Position numbers and translations under genes: made by a program. Source: Rachicladosporium sp. CCFEE 5018 (Eukaryota > Ascomycota > Dothideomycetes > Cladosporiales > Cladosporiaceae). Taken from it: a DNA stretch of 64,000 bases. The stretch spans positions 433,880-497,879 of the forward strand of contig KZ111163.1 in assembly GCA_002077045.2 (NCBI GenBank), given 5' to 3'. The notes beneath the pieces were generated by a model. It had not been told where the DNA came from. It did no database searches and was given only the letters and a program-made list of their open reading frames with translations. Below are positions 22,615 to 33,717 of the stretch, piece by piece (the stretch's first letter is position 1; every line of letters begins with the position of its first letter).

Positions 22615-23601
22615 ATGCCGACCTCCACGAGACGGCATGTGCATCGCGCCTCTTCCGAATCGGACCCATCCAGCACGGAGTTTGCGTCAGGTGCGCCCAG
22701 CGTTCGCTCTGAAGACCGTGATTCCTTGGAGAATTACGACAATGACGAACCCATACCAGCAACACTTCCCGGCATTGTTCGACAGCTCATGGTTTTGCAG
22801 CGGCAGATGGAACATAATTTCGGAGATCTACACAACGGCTTGCGAGACACAAACACACGTTTAAACGAGCTGCGAGTAGACTTCAACGAGCAGTCTGTAC
22901 AGCTTGGCCAGCAGAAGGCACAACAGATTAATCAAAGAGCAACTCACATCAACAACCCAATTCAGCCAGTCGGGCGCGATGACGGCACGCCCATTTCGAC
23001 CGAGTTATCTCGGCGATACAAGTATGTTCACGACTTCCTGCGTCTCAAACGCCGCGACAATTGGCAGGTACTAGCTGAGCTTCATATCTTCTACGGTTCA
23101 GAATCATGGCCTACCTGGGGTTTCAACCCCATGTCATCCTGAGATGAAAGTGATGTAGAAGAGCCACTTATGACACACAACACTTTGGAGGACGCTATTA
23201 GCTGGGCACCGGATGACGCGCTACAAGATCTTGCAAGGCACCTCGGACTGAATCATGAGAAGATCATGACCCATGTCGAAGAGTATGAGAGCTTGCAACA
23301 GAGACGTGCAGCTCAGAACAAGCGGGTAGCAGCAGGCGAGTTGGCGTCTTCGAAGAGGGGGAAACTCTCGATACCAGAGCGACAAGAAGTACACACATCA
23401 AAAAAAGAGAAGGTGAAGCAGCCAGCGTCTACAGATTCTCTGTCAGGGAAGCTAGAGTGGGACACCCGCGTTACAGAAGGCCGAACACCAGAGTCTCAAC
23501 GGCCTCGTGTCAAGGATGCTCCTCAGTCTAATAAGCCGACGTTCTCGTCAACTTCAGTCGCGACCTCTGACGATCAGCTCCCAGCACGCACGAAACGATG
23601 A
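22615..23601 (+). pseudogene. Unknown coiled-coil protein with one in-frame stop
   Basis: Two frames in the same phase are separated by a TGA at 23140-23142; together they give ~328 residues. The first part has a heptad-like stretch (VRQLMVLQRQMEHNF, LHNGLRDTNTRLNELRV) and YVHDFLRLKRRDNWQ. The second has APDDALQDLARHLGL and a Lys/Arg/Ser-rich tail. Codon phase and composition look coding across the stop. No known family is recognised; gag-like or transposon-accessory origin is possible given the neighbours but is a guess. Skipping the stop by splicing would need an intron of only about 39 bp with a poor donor. Confidence 0.45.
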
Positions 23602-23889
23602 TCACCTACTACTGCTCAATATGTACGTTCGCTGCTGTACTGGTTTCGAATATGACTCGCTTTTCGCTGCGGGAGTAAGATGGCCAGTCGTCGAGAATGA
23701 GAGAAATATCAGCTTTGGACTGCGAGACGCACCTCTGCATGCTGCCTATAACTCATTTGTATTCTATACACGCAACATATGAGTTGCACAGTCATTACAT
23801 GTGCATTCCGAGAAACACCGCAGTCACCGCTGAATGTACAGGTTGTGTGCTAGAGATCAATACATGATGTATTTGGAGAGGCACTGCTA

Positions 23890-24262
23890 TCAGCGCTCAC
23901 TGTACTGTGAGGACGTGCTGCAAACATCTCATATTGCAACAGCGCTCTTGCGTGCGCTCATTCAGATCATGGATAACGCGATGGAATCACATTCCACAAG
24001 GAAGAGTGGAAGTCATCAAGCGGCCGACGCAGTTAGCAAGTATTTACGGCGTTACTCAATGACGAAGTTACGAGTGCACTCTCTTCCGGTGGGGTGAGGT
24101 ACTGCTGACTTCTCACCTTGTCATCAAGCGACCTTCGTCCGCGTGCGCGATGTTGGAGGGTAGTGCGAGGGATGTCGCCATGATCTGCTAGAGCACGGAA
24201 TGATGTCGGCACGCTAAGTGGAAGACCCTGTGCCAGTCATTGACTGGCTCGGTCCGGACATT
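23890..24262 (-). pseudogene. pogo-family transposase fragment, HTH end
   Basis: On the minus strand, from 24262: AQGLPLSVPTSFRALADHGD, then IPRTTLQHRARGRRSLDD and SQQYLTP, the psq/CENP-B-type helix-turn-helix start of fungal pogo transposases, followed by sequence with stops. The first ~98 bp are nearly identical to 39843-39940. The downstream half (23,918-24,075) is repeated, also in minus orientation, at 45,796-45,965. A degraded N-terminal part only. Confidence 0.8.
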
Positions 24263-24265
24263 GAC

Positions 24266-25371
24266 AGTTGTGATTCACAAGACTGGCTTATGCACGCTAG
24301 AGCACGTTAAAATCACGCCGCATCAGAACACTTGATCCTTCACTGAACGGGACTCTCGGGTACATCTCCCTTGTGTCGGCCCCTTTTGAATTCCGGGGCA
24401 ACACTCTTTACCACTATGGCTTCTCGCCTGATACTCTTAGAAATGGCGAGACTCCTCGAAACGTGATCTAGCAGGGGTGAAATTGGAAAGCTTTGATCGA
24501 TGGTATCGACAAAGTTATCGATTGCCCAACTAATAGACGGCAACTTTCGTTGCCACTCGGCCTTGTTGTAGAGGGATAGCTACTAAGCAATGGTACCTAA
24601 AGACGCTTTGATCGGCTCGCGAGAAAGAGATTTGTGAGGTATGAAATGTGAATCTGGCTCGTATCGGAGGGTGGCTCGCCACGCAGGGATGGACGTTAGC
24701 GTATATAAGCGAGTCTAGCGAATAATGTATTTTACTGTACATCAGGTTAGTCACAGTAAATCACCGTATTATTGTTAGCGCCGGGATCGATCGTGGCGCA
24801 TGCTCAGGGTTCTAGAAACGTCTACGGGCTATGTGATAAGCTTTCTCACGTAACTCCCCACGCGGAGAGACGCCCTCTACAACGGAACAAGTCCGAGGTA
24901 CTTACGTTTCTACTATTCCGTATACACTAAGCATTTTATTCCACCTTGTCGCAATATTCGTATATAGTGTCCAAGTATATCCAGAACGCATTCGCCTTAG
25001 CCGTTACGACCAACACGCTACCGTTGTCGTCTGCGCATCAGGTGAAGCCAATGACTTCTCGGGCGCCGCATCGAACCAGATCTTATGCAACACCGTACAT
25101 GGCTTCAAGCATTATGTAAAAGGGTAGATGGATGTGAATGAGCATTCGAAAGCCTTTTTGCCCTCCGCAAAGCAATGACAGGCTGTAGTGTAGTCGTGGA
25201 ACGCCTTGTACGAGTAAAGCACCGTTCTAGTCGAAGCCCGCCAAAACAGTTTGACGGAATTGAATACTCCAGTGGCTGAGCATTTGTGGCACCCTATTGC
25301 TCGACGGTAAACTAACGACTATATTCTTCTACATATACTACCCAGCTAGGCCGAGCTCATGCAACCTGTCG
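24266..25371. other. Intergenic, no supported gene
   Basis: AT-rich in places (24,690-24,780). No domain-bearing frame, RNA gene or repeat recognised. Confidence 0.45.
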
Positions 25372-26140
25372 TCATTCATTGCTACTCTTCCCACTGCTCA
25401 TCAGACTTTTCAGCGAGGACATGTGGCTAACGCACTGCGTCGTTGTTGGATGGGAAGGCCCCAGCCTCACAACATAGCCTGAACAGGCTCGTTCGTATAA
25501 AGGGACAGCAGCGGCAAAGTCTGCTTTCTGATGCAGCAGATATGCAAGGCAGTAGACGCTCGTCAGCGTGCTAGGATGCTCCTTCCCCAGCACCTTCTTA
25601 TATCCCTCCAGTGCTTGCCGATTCATCGTCTCCGCCGCCTCGTACTTCCCCTGGTACCGCAGCACCGCAGCGAGATCGCTGAGGCTCCGCAACCACCCTT
25701 TCTCATCTTGTTCCTTCCGCTGTGCACGTTCTGCCTCATCAGACGCCCGCAGCTCGTACTCCGTGTAATACTGGCCGGTCCCTCTCACAAAGTCCGCCAA
25801 CGAACAGATCACGTCGAGGCTGCGTTCCGGCACTTCTACTGATCCCTTGTGCCATTCCCGTAGCCGCGCTACGCTGGACGAGATGTGCGGCGTGATCCGG
25901 CTTTTCTTCACCGGATCCAGCTGACCGACTTGTGTGGCCGACTTCAAGAAGGCGAGATTACCTCGACTGTATCGTCCCTGCTCTTCTACTTCGAGCCGGT
26001 CAAAGCCCCACGCAGGCACCAGCTTGTGCATCGAGTATCCTGCCTGTTCTTCCTTCCACTGGATAAGAGAGTACGTCGACAATGCCTCCAACGCCTCATC
26101 GGAAACCTCCTCTGCGTAGCGTAGCCGAAACCAGACGCAC
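25372..26140 (-). pseudogene. NLR-type C-terminal tail with TPRs (second fragment)
   Basis: Starts inside the C-terminal part of an NB-ARC module (VSDEALEALSTYSLIQW, then QAGYSMHKLVPAWGFDRL). It continues to kinesin-light-chain-type TPRs: LRSLSDLAAVLRYQGKYEAA and ALEGYKKVLGKEHPSTLTSV, LHQKADFAAAVPLYERA, LGPSHPTTTQCV. The nucleotide-binding half (P-loop, Walker B) and N-terminal effector domain are absent. The upstream end runs without a gap into another NLR-TPR fragment in a different frame. Fungal NLRs act in nonself recognition and programmed death; this piece alone cannot. Confidence 0.8.
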
Positions 26141-26162
26141 CCAGCCCTCGACCCCTCGGATG

Positions 26163-26840
26163 TGAGTGGTCCAAGCCTGATTGTAGTAGAGACAATGCAG
26201 ACCATGAACTGTTCCCAGTGTTGACGGGTGCTCTGGCCCCAGTGCCTTCTCCCTCCCCGCCAGTGCCCGCTCGTATATCTTCTCCGCCTTGGCTAGCTTT
26301 CCCTGATCTGCGTACAGGATAGCGAAACAATGAACTGAGTCTAGTGTCGATGTGTGCTCTGGTCCCAGTGCCTTCTCATACCCTGCCAGCGCCCGCTCGT
26401 ACATCTTCTCCGCCTCGGCTAGCTTTCCCTGATCTTTGTACAGGTTGCCCAGGTTGTTGACCGTGTCCAGTGTCGATATGTGGGCTGGCCCCAGTGCAAT
26501 CTCATACCCCACCAGCGCCTGCTCATACATCCACTTCGCTTCCTTCAGCTTCTCTTGTCTGTGGGAAGACTCAGCCATGCTATGTAGCGCCCACGCTGGT
26601 ATCTCCATCCACGCCTGGACCTCAGTCTTCTCACGCTTCGACCACATGTGCATGATGTGTGGGAGGAGCCGCCGATCCGTCTTCCAGTATTCGGATTCTC
26701 CCACTGAGGAGGATACCGACACTCTAAGCATGCATGCGCACAGCACTTGAAACAGCGGGCCGTGGCCCTCCTCCACACATAGCAACTCGCACCACTTGTG
26801 AAGCACTGAATGCATAGTATAGCCTGCGATATATGTCGCA
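26163..26840 (-). pseudogene. NLR-type C-terminal tail with TPRs (first fragment)
   Basis: Begins with an NB-ARC end motif (AGYTMHSVLHKWCELL) and the transition WKTDRRLLPHIMHMW. At least three TPR units of the 42-residue kinesin-light-chain type follow: LKEAKWMYEQALVGYEIALG, GKLAEAEKMYERALAGYEKA, GKLAKAEKIYERALAGREKA, each linked by LGPEH/AH-STLDTV. The repeat DNA is correspondingly near-tandem at 126 bp. It breaks off at TVHGLHCLYYNQ, where the next helix of the repeat should start, and changes frame into the fragment at 25372-26140. No P-loop is found upstream. Confidence 0.82.
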
Positions 26841-27305
26841 AACCCGCGACATCATAGCAACATCAGAGAATAGATCTTCCGTTCAGCCAGCATACCTTCG
26901 CACACTGTTCCTGTATGCGATAGAAAGCTTCGACGAAGCGGACACCTACTAGGCCATAGTCCAGATGCGAGAAATCAAGGACCCAATCTGCTACAGCGAG
27001 TTCTTTGCGTCTTTTGCTGAAGGACTGACTGATGAACAGCGGACGAGGGGACGTAGGGTGACTACCAAGTGGTGGTGCTGGCGGGCCTTTGGTGTGACAC
27101 CACCATACCTGTAGACTCGCAATTCAATCTTAAGCAATTGGCATTATGTTTCGGCCAGGGTGGTTCCCATTACCGCTGACTGGAGCGGAACGCTGTCCCG
27201 TCCTAAGTATTGGGTATGTTTGTCCGTTCGCGATCTTGTAAGTCGTCTCGTTCGCGCTATTAAGATATCCTTCGGTGCAATGAATGCATATCTACAATGT
27301 GAACT
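26841..27305. other. Intergenic, no supported gene
   Basis: No NB-ARC or HET sequence is recognised here in either strand, although the missing N-terminus of the NLR fragment would be expected on the minus strand. Confidence 0.45.
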
Positions 27306-29210
27306 TCAGCAGACATCAATGTGTGTGAACACTGTATCTGTTCCGATCATCTCCCCATCCATGATCCCATACACGTAGCACTCGCCGACGATCTTGTACG
27401 CACCACCCTCACTAGCAGGACGCAGCAGCATCGGCGATTCTGCACCCACGATGATAGCCACGATGTCTCCAGTCTCGACATTCGCAGTCATCAGACCAAC
27501 AAGACCTTGCGAAGTTCCCGCCAGGCGTCGTCCACGCAATCGCCCCATTGCGATGACGTACAAACCCAAAGCGGACTTGCCAAGACCCCGATCCCACACC
27601 GTATGCGGAGCCTCGCCTAACTTCATAGCCTCCCAACCCGCTTTAGCTGCGCCTGTTGCTCTAATCCGCATACCACTGTCGTTCGTGGACTGGTCTGCAA
27701 CAGGAATGCGCCAAGCCCCCTCTTGCCACTGCTCACGGGACATTCCAGGGAGCATAGGAGGTACATTAGGCTGCGCAGCCATGGTGGTTTCCACTTCCGC
27801 GAGAAACCTTTCCGCGTTTTCCCAAGAAAAGTCAGGATCTGCTCGGTTGTAGTTAGTGGCCTGCCAACAATCACCATACCACGTCACCGTGTCCAGCAGT
27901 AATCCTCTGAACTGAATGATGTCGTAGCCCATCGGTCGAGCGTGACCGCTGTGTGATGCAGACGGCTTGAAGAGACCCTTTGTCATGTTAGGAGCGCGGA
28001 CACGGCCTTTCCAGTTCGGGGTCCACGATGGTATAGCATGACGGAATCGTGTATAAGACAATAACGACATCTGGCCATACGAAAGTAACCAGCGTGCAAC
28101 GCCAGTGTATAGCTCCTCGTCGGACACCTCGTAGTCGATCGCGAAACCAAGCTCCACGCCCGGGCCTAGCAGACCAAGCAAGCCGAATACTCTATCTTTA
28201 GGATTCTGGACGCCCAGAGTGGGGACACTGTGGCCGCGCTCCGTATTCGTTCGCTCAAGGAGAATACATAGGCGCTCCTGGGGTGTCACGTCGGCCTTGA
28301 TTTGCCACGACTCATAAAGATTCCGCGCTTCTACGAGATTGCCAGCACGTTCTGCAATGAGCGTGTTGTTAAAGAAATGCTCAAGTCTCGAAACCGGGTA
28401 GCCGTCTTGGTTCGTGTCTACCTCGTAGTCTGCACCAGCTTGCACGGGTTCGAAGAAATCGGCGTCTCTCGCGGACTCCATCAAGCTCTCTTGCAGCATG
28501 GGCAATAGAAGATAGCCAGCATTGAATTGGTCGCCATCTATGATATTCGTTCCACATCGAACTTCAATCTTCGTTGCGAGAGCGTATTCTTGCAAGACCC
28601 ATAGTCGAGACCAATACGGTCTTTCGAATAGTTTCCGTACGGCCTTGAATGGGTACAACCAGCCAATCTCGTCGATCATACTTCGTAAGCCCTGAAACTC
28701 GGGGTCCCGATTCTGGAACCCGTTATTCAACGCCAACGCCGTATGGTCAAGCAGACCGAGCTCCCGGGCCTCGCTCCCCGTCCTCAGCAGGACTTTCATG
28801 GCCATATCGCTGCCATCCGCCTCAGGCCCGAGCCAGACAACTGTACTTTGCGCTCTGCTATATATGTCGTGCATGCGTCTGATCTGGTGCGCCTTCTCGA
28901 TGTCGTCCACCTGGTTGATGCTGAGCGCATCCGCCCAGACCGTCACGACGTAAGCCGAGCTCTGGAGATGCCTCATTGCGGACTCAAGATTGGTTGTCAC
29001 CGAGGTGACAATATTATTGACGTATATGTCCGCGCGAACTGTTTCATCCCCCCAAGTATATGAGAGAGCATGGAAGTCTGGCCCGGTGTCCAGGTCTGCG
29101 CAGCGTAAATGACAGCGGACTTTGTCATCTCGCGGTGCTGATGGGAGAATGTCAAGAAGTCGTATCTGATTGCGATCAGAGTCTAGCGCTATATCAGCAT
29201 AGATAGACAT
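27306..29210 (-). CDS. HET-domain protein, 634 residues, intact
   Basis: A single-exon ORF. The start is placed at ATG 29210 (MSIYADIALDSDRNQIRLL), which fits HET proteins that begin just before an IRLL-like block; an in-frame extension upstream to 29354 lacks an ATG-quality start and family resemblance. HET motifs: FHALSYTWGD (46-55), VWADALSINQ (91-100), RMHDIYSRA (112-120), VVWLG (124-128) and WSRLWVLQE (200-208). The C-terminal ~350 residues have the usual AIPSWTPNW block and no second known domain. The likely role is heterokaryon incompatibility or related nonself-triggered cell death in the cytoplasm; the partner is unknown. It sits next to NLR relics and transposons, typical for rapidly changing incompatibility genes. 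Confidence 0.92.
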   Translation of the reverse strand: MSIYADIALDSDRNQIRLLDILPSAPRDDKVRCHLRCADLDTGPDFHALSYTWGDETVRADIYVNNIVTSVTTNLESAMRHLQSSAYVVTVWADALSINQVDDIEKAHQIRRMHDIYSRAQSTVVWLGPEADGSDMAMKVLLRTGSEARELGLLDHTALALNNGFQNRDPEFQGLRSMIDEIGWLYPFKAVRKLFERPYWSRLWVLQEYALATKIEVRCGTNIIDGDQFNAGYLLLPMLQESLMESARDADFFEPVQAGADYEVDTNQDGYPVSRLEHFFNNTLIAERAGNLVEARNLYESWQIKADVTPQERLCILLERTNTERGHSVPTLGVQNPKDRVFGLLGLLGPGVELGFAIDYEVSDEELYTGVARWLLSYGQMSLLSYTRFRHAIPSWTPNWKGRVRAPNMTKGLFKPSASHSGHARPMGYDIIQFRGLLLDTVTWYGDCWQATNYNRADPDFSWENAERFLAEVETTMAAQPNVPPMLPGMSREQWQEGAWRIPVADQSTNDSGMRIRATGAAKAGWEAMKLGEAPHTVWDRGLGKSALGLYVIAMGRLRGRRLAGTSQGLVGLMTANVETGDIVAIIVGAESPMLLRPASEGGAYKIVGECYVYGIMDGEMIGTDTVFTHIDVC

Positions 29211-29728
29211 CGCAGACGCCCTATGTCGGCCATTCGGCAGTGGTAGGTTGGATGAAGCAGATAGAGCCTTGCAGTGTCGGGCGTATAGCGTGATGCGGCT
29301 GCCAGAAGACTTGCAGCACAATTTCTGCTTTGTACCTCCCCGCTGTTTCAACAATGGCCTTCACGGGTTGATATACAAGCGGAGGAGCTGCATGGTGGTG
29401 CCAGCCTTCTGTTGAGAAGGGTTGACTGCCAGCCACAGAGATATTGAATATGCTTTCTGCTGTATATAGCGCTCGCGTTTGGTGGGTATGGATAGGAAAG
29501 TAGGTTTCACGTGACTATTGCCGCGCACGGACCATTGGGCGCGATTTCGATACTTGAACCAAAATTCCGACATGCTCAACGTATAAGATACATTGTCAGC
29601 GTGTGTTAGCCTACTAAAGGGCACAAAGGCTATGATAGAGCATGGTCACTATATAGCTATCGGCTAGGAGGATTATACCGCCTTCATACGCCCAAAGTAT
29701 CGAGTTCTACGCATACCTTGACTCACAA
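29211..29728. other. Region upstream of the HET gene
   Basis: Probable promoter region for the minus-strand HET gene. No clear TATA or operator motif can be assigned; the far end meets the inverted repeat at 29729. Confidence 0.4.
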
Positions 29729-30203
29729 AAAAGTTGCCGCTGACAAGCCGTACGCATAGTCGGGCCTTGGCTGGGTACCGCGAGCAGACTGCATTTTGTC
29801 AATCTCCGGACATCTCTTCACGGACGTTTCTAAAGTGGTCTCGCGGTCGAGAACGTACAGGAGCTCAACTGAAGGCACAATGTGTGGGGTTAGATCACGG
29901 CGAACCCTTTCTTCATTGCATTTGCTCGCTCGTTAGGAAGTCCTGATATACATCTCCTTGGGGCACGAGTTAGATGCTAGAACAAGCTCGTCCAAGTCCA
30001 ACAAAGTTTGGTACACGACCTTACGGAACATTGACAGTGGCGTCTGAACTTTCCAAGCAGAATCATATGCACGGCCTCATTCCGCAGACCACAAGTTGAA
30101 GAACGTGGCCTTGTTCACGAGCGTATCACCGGACAGGCAGATTGGTGTAGTGACATCGAACGTGGCGTCCATTTGTACAACCTAGCATCCGAGGGTGTAC
30201 CAC
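29729..30203 (-). repeat. Inverted-repeat copy A, relic of a DUF7924-like gene
   Basis: Nearly identical, in opposite orientation, to 39987-40459; long stretches match with only scattered substitutions. The coding sense is the minus strand here. Reading with gaps, it shows VRHDLTPHIVPSVELLY and a PRPDYAYGL-like block, as in conserved fungal proteins annotated with DUF7924 (…IVPS..LY… and …RPQPDYSVGF). Internal stops show it is dead. The family assignment is tentative; the duplication itself is plain in the sequence. Confidence 0.7.
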
Positions 30204-30399
30204 TGTTTGCAGTGAGCTGTGCCGTCGCCGGTTGCGGGGAAGTTTGAGGTGCTCTTCATAGTAAATTGGGTGTAACTTGCCTTTATCGTGCCCATCTGAT
30301 GCTATTGTCTGTTCAGAACCATGTCGATGCCAAGCCTTTCCCTAAGGTGTTGTTAACTGTGTTGTCACGGTGGTTGTAGAGGTAGTGGTGGTGCTCGCA

Positions 30400-31122
30400 A
30401 TGCCGCCTATGCTTGAGGAGCATGTCATGACGAAGATCTACACGCAGCTCTTCACGGTCAATCGCTCGGTTGAACAGATAGCTGCGGAGCATGGAGTCAG
30501 TGAGCGTGTAGTGAGGATGTCGAGGCAAAACTGGGAGCTGTTTGGCATACCAAGGCCACCAACTCGTGGTGTAGTTGGTAGTAAAAGGACCTTGACAAGG
30601 GCGGAGGAGGAGCTAGTACTGGATTACCTAGGGGATAGGCCTACTGCGTCTCTCGATGATGTGGCCTGGTACATCTTTGATGACTTCGGTAAGGAGGTGT
30701 CGATATCCACGGTCTCTCGCATGCTACATAGCCATGGATGGTCTCGGAAGGTGTGCAAAAAGGTCGCCTATCAACGCTCTGAGGTACTACGTGCGCAGTT
30801 CTTCGCAAGGCGGTTAGCATGGTCGCTACAACAGCTGGTCTTTGTCGATGAGAGTGCGTGCTGCCCTCGCACAGGCGATAGGAAGTTCGGATGGTCACCT
30901 ATAAGTCAGCGAACGCACGATATCCAGGTCTTCGAACGCACCAAGCGATGGAGTGTGTTGCCAGCCATCTCCGTAGACGGTTACCTGCGAGATCCGCTCA
31001 TTATACAAGGCTCGGTGACTGCGGAGCTGTTTAATGACTGGATAATCAACGTGGTTGTCCCTCAATGCGGCCCTAATACAATATTTATCATAGATAACAT
31101 CCCGCTCTACTCACCGTTATAG
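30400..31122 (+). pseudogene. Second Tc1/mariner-like transposase copy, 3' deleted
   Basis: ATG 30400 (MPPMLEEHVMTKIYTQLF). It is related along its length to the copy at 13903-14771: IAAEHGVSERVVRMSRQ (HTH), DDVAWYIFDDFGKEVSISTV, QLVFVDESACCPRTGDRKFG (first Asp) and NTIFIIDN (second Asp). Right after IIDN the frame reads IPLYSPL and stops; in the family IPLYSPL resembles the LPPYSP block that normally lies about 20 residues later. A short internal deletion has therefore removed the segment between them, and the catalytic Glu is lost downstream. Divergence from the other copy suggests different subfamilies, not a recent duplication. Confidence 0.82.
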
Positions 31123-32457
31123 TTGTGTAGTTCTAACCGCATGCGTAGCACTGCCAACATGCCCGGTTACTTGGAGTTAGGAAGGACGCATAAACGACAC
31201 CGTCCTTTGCACGCTAGTATACAAAGCGTGGTCTTTACAAACAAGATCGCAGCGGCAAATGGAAATCACCACCTACAACGTTCAAGTACTAAACCTCATC
31301 AAAAGAATGAAGTTACCAAAGCGGCTACTCCCGGTCGGAGGCGGCGATACGACAGTATTCAACGGTTTACTCTTACGGCCTGGTGTAAACTCGGGTCCTC
31401 AATCCTCTTTCGGATCCCGCGCACAACCGCGCCCGTAGCCGTCTTATCATGCTCTCCCATCACACCTCTTGTCCTCAGCGTATCTCCTCGTCTTCTTTCC
31501 TCACACTCCCCGTCATGGCGTGGTCATAGTACCATCATTGCGGTTGTTTGTTGCCTTTGTGTTTAAATCAATACGGCATCGGGAGTGGACGCGGTGGTCG
31601 TTGTCATGTGGTGGCTTCAGGTGGTGATGCGCATCATCGCAATCGAGGCGCACTTGAGAGGCTCTATCGATCAAAGACTTCTCTTTCCCTTTCACCTTCA
31701 CATCGATCAATCAACAGCACCAGCAGAAGGCACTTATGGTACTATAATGAACTCACTATCATTTCGTCGAATTGACGACGGCGCATATAGTTCAATTCTA
31801 CCGTGAGGAAAATTTCTCGAGTCGGAACTCTTGCAACAAATCATCACTGACCACTTTCCGGAGGGAAGAAGCTACATTCGGATGCCCCACGTGTCGGCAT
31901 CATGCTTATTACGAATCAACACTCGGCTCCAAAAGGATATGGTGGCGATGAGGGACTGGTGGCAATAAGGCGAATCTTGTCAGGACTGCAGCTTGTAAGG
32001 CAGTGACCTTGAGCTTACCATCTGGCCAACCTCTACTCCATCGGTCCTTGAGTACCTTACCGATCGCCGGCACGCTGGTAAATACCACTGGATCTGACTT
32101 GGAAGCAATGTACCAGTCGATTCCTTTCGCGATCTTCTATTCACCGGCTACACAACCCGATCTCTCTGTATGCCATCACTTCCTCCGAATGTACTGGCAG
32201 CCCAACATGTCACCCCGTACGACTGCTTCGACAGTCCCATCGTCAAAATCGCATCCCACACTCCGAGGACAACGCGGGACGACTTTGTCATCTTGAACAA
32301 GCAAAAGAAATCTGTTATGATCTTCAGACCAACTCAGCCTTCATGGACGAAGCCATCCTGAACACCGAATTCAGTCTGAAGATCCTAAGGAAATTCAGCC
32401 GCGCTACCATCATACGGCTCCATGTCGGCACGCGCATCCTGACCACCCATCATGCCA
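31123..32457. other. Intergenic, no supported gene
   Basis: Several frames of 60-147 codons show no motif. Includes the 3' flank of the bZIP gene, which ends at 32458 on the minus strand; no clear polyadenylation signal could be assigned. Confidence 0.45.
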
Positions 32458-33717
32458 TTAGAAGCAAAATTCGAAAGGTGCAACGAAGGAGGGACGTTGT
32501 GCTGCAAATGATTTTCCCTGCCCGGATGCCGCAGAACCGCTCTTGTAACCGTGGCTGTACATGCAATCTGGATCATGACTAAATTCACCGTACCCGGTAG
32601 GTGAGCCAATACCTTCGAGTCCCATGGCTACCTTCTGCGCCTGGTTGACGTTGTAATTTGCAATGCGACAATTGCAGCTCTGGTGATCGAGCGCGTGCGT
32701 GCGCAAGTTGGTAAGCTCGCCGCGCAAATCCTGGACCTGCTTTTTGAGAGCCGAGTTCATGGCACTTAGGTTGCGATATCTATCCTCGACTCCCTCAATA
32801 TCATTCTTTTTCTTTGCGCGGCACTTTGCAGCCGCTAATCGATTCTTCTCTCGATACTTTTCCTTCTTGTCGTCACCTTGGCTGTCATTGCTTGCACACG
32901 AGATTCTACTGACTTGACTATCTCTTCGCTGCTTCTTCGACTTGGAGTGTCGCTGCATTGCGGCATTTCGAGCTCGCGCAGATTTGTCATTGAGACCGCG
33001 CTCTTTGGACGAGATCCGTGCACCTATCTGCGTTTTCGAATCCGACGCGGTCTCATTGGACGCATCATCGGGAGGTGTTGCTTGGCCGTACTTTACAATC
33101 GTAGAGACGGATTGTCTCGACATACCCTGGCGCACATCACCCCTCTGATGGAATGTACCCAGATTGAACGCCTGAGCGGCTCCACCAGCATCCGGCCACG
33201 CGCAAGCAGCGTCGGCAGCCCGGTGTAATTGGAACGACTGCTGCAGATATTGGTCAAAGCCACCAGCGTTGTTCTGGAACAAGAAGTGGCTCATCTGGAG
33301 TTCACTGGGCGGAAACGTCAGCCATTTCACTCGCGAACAAGAAACAAGCCTGACGAACCCGTTTCCCTTTTCGGCACCGCCGAACGCTTGCTGTATTGCA
33401 GCAAACTCGTCGTTCATTCGTACATCCTCTACTTGCACATCGCCGAAATGGGAGGCCGGCTGAGGATCGTAGGCTCTATCTTCGTACGACTGCTGCGGGA
33501 AGGCGACATCGCTATTGTTCACGTTTGGCGAGTCCTGCGGGGTCATAGTATTGCGTCCCCAGACACTGAAGCCTTTTGCATTGAAGGATTGAAGCTTGGA
33601 GAATTGGGTGGCGAATCGCACGGCACAATTATGTCGGCGCGGTGGGGTTCTGATGGGCGGGCTGGCACGCGGGGGTAGTACAAGAGACGTAAATGCCTCG
33701 TAGTGCGTGCGGAACAA
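32458..33717 (-). CDS. bZIP transcription factor, Atf1/AtfA-like
   Basis: A 419-codon frame. The bZIP lies at residues ~286-345: basic region YREKNRLAAAKCRAKKK (N-x7-R intact), then heptads with LSAMNSALKKQVQDLRGEL. It is followed by HQSCNC, the short Cys-rich block seen after the zipper in ATF/CREB-type fungal factors such as Atf1. Such factors act in the nucleus, often under a stress MAP kinase. A 54-nt intron that keeps the frame is likely at 33305-33358 (GTTCGT donor, GCTGAC branch, CCCAG acceptor), which would give 401 residues. The start may instead be ATG 33546 (MTPQDSPNVNN). It is divergent from the YTH gene. Confidence 0.88.
   Translation of the reverse strand: MFRTHYEAFTSLVLPPRASPPIRTPPRRHNCAVRFATQFSKLQSFNAKGFSVWGRNTMTPQDSPNVNNSDVAFPQQSYEDRAYDPQPASHFGDVQVEDVRMNDEFAAIQQAFGGAEKGNGFVRLVSCSRVKWLTFPPSELQMSHFLFQNNAGGFDQYLQQSFQLHRAADAACAWPDAGGAAQAFNLGTFHQRGDVRQGMSRQSVSTIVKYGQATPPDDASNETASDSKTQIGARISSKERGLNDKSARARNAAMQRHSKSKKQRRDSQVSRISCASNDSQGDDKKEKYREKNRLAAAKCRAKKKNDIEGVEDRYRNLSAMNSALKKQVQDLRGELTNLRTHALDHQSCNCRIANYNVNQAQKVAMGLEGIGSPTGYGEFSHDPDCMYSHGYKSGSAASGQGKSFAAQRPSFVAPFEFCF

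Noticed and set aside
25531..26750. Plus-strand frames of 60-104 codons
   Set aside because: They are antisense to the TPR-coding repeats, whose regular composition keeps the opposite strand open.
29734..29946. 70-codon plus-strand frame conserved in both inverted repeats
   Set aside because: Its conservation reflects the near-identity of the two repeats. The gene-like frame is on the opposite strand (HDLTPHIVPS...PRPDYAYGL).
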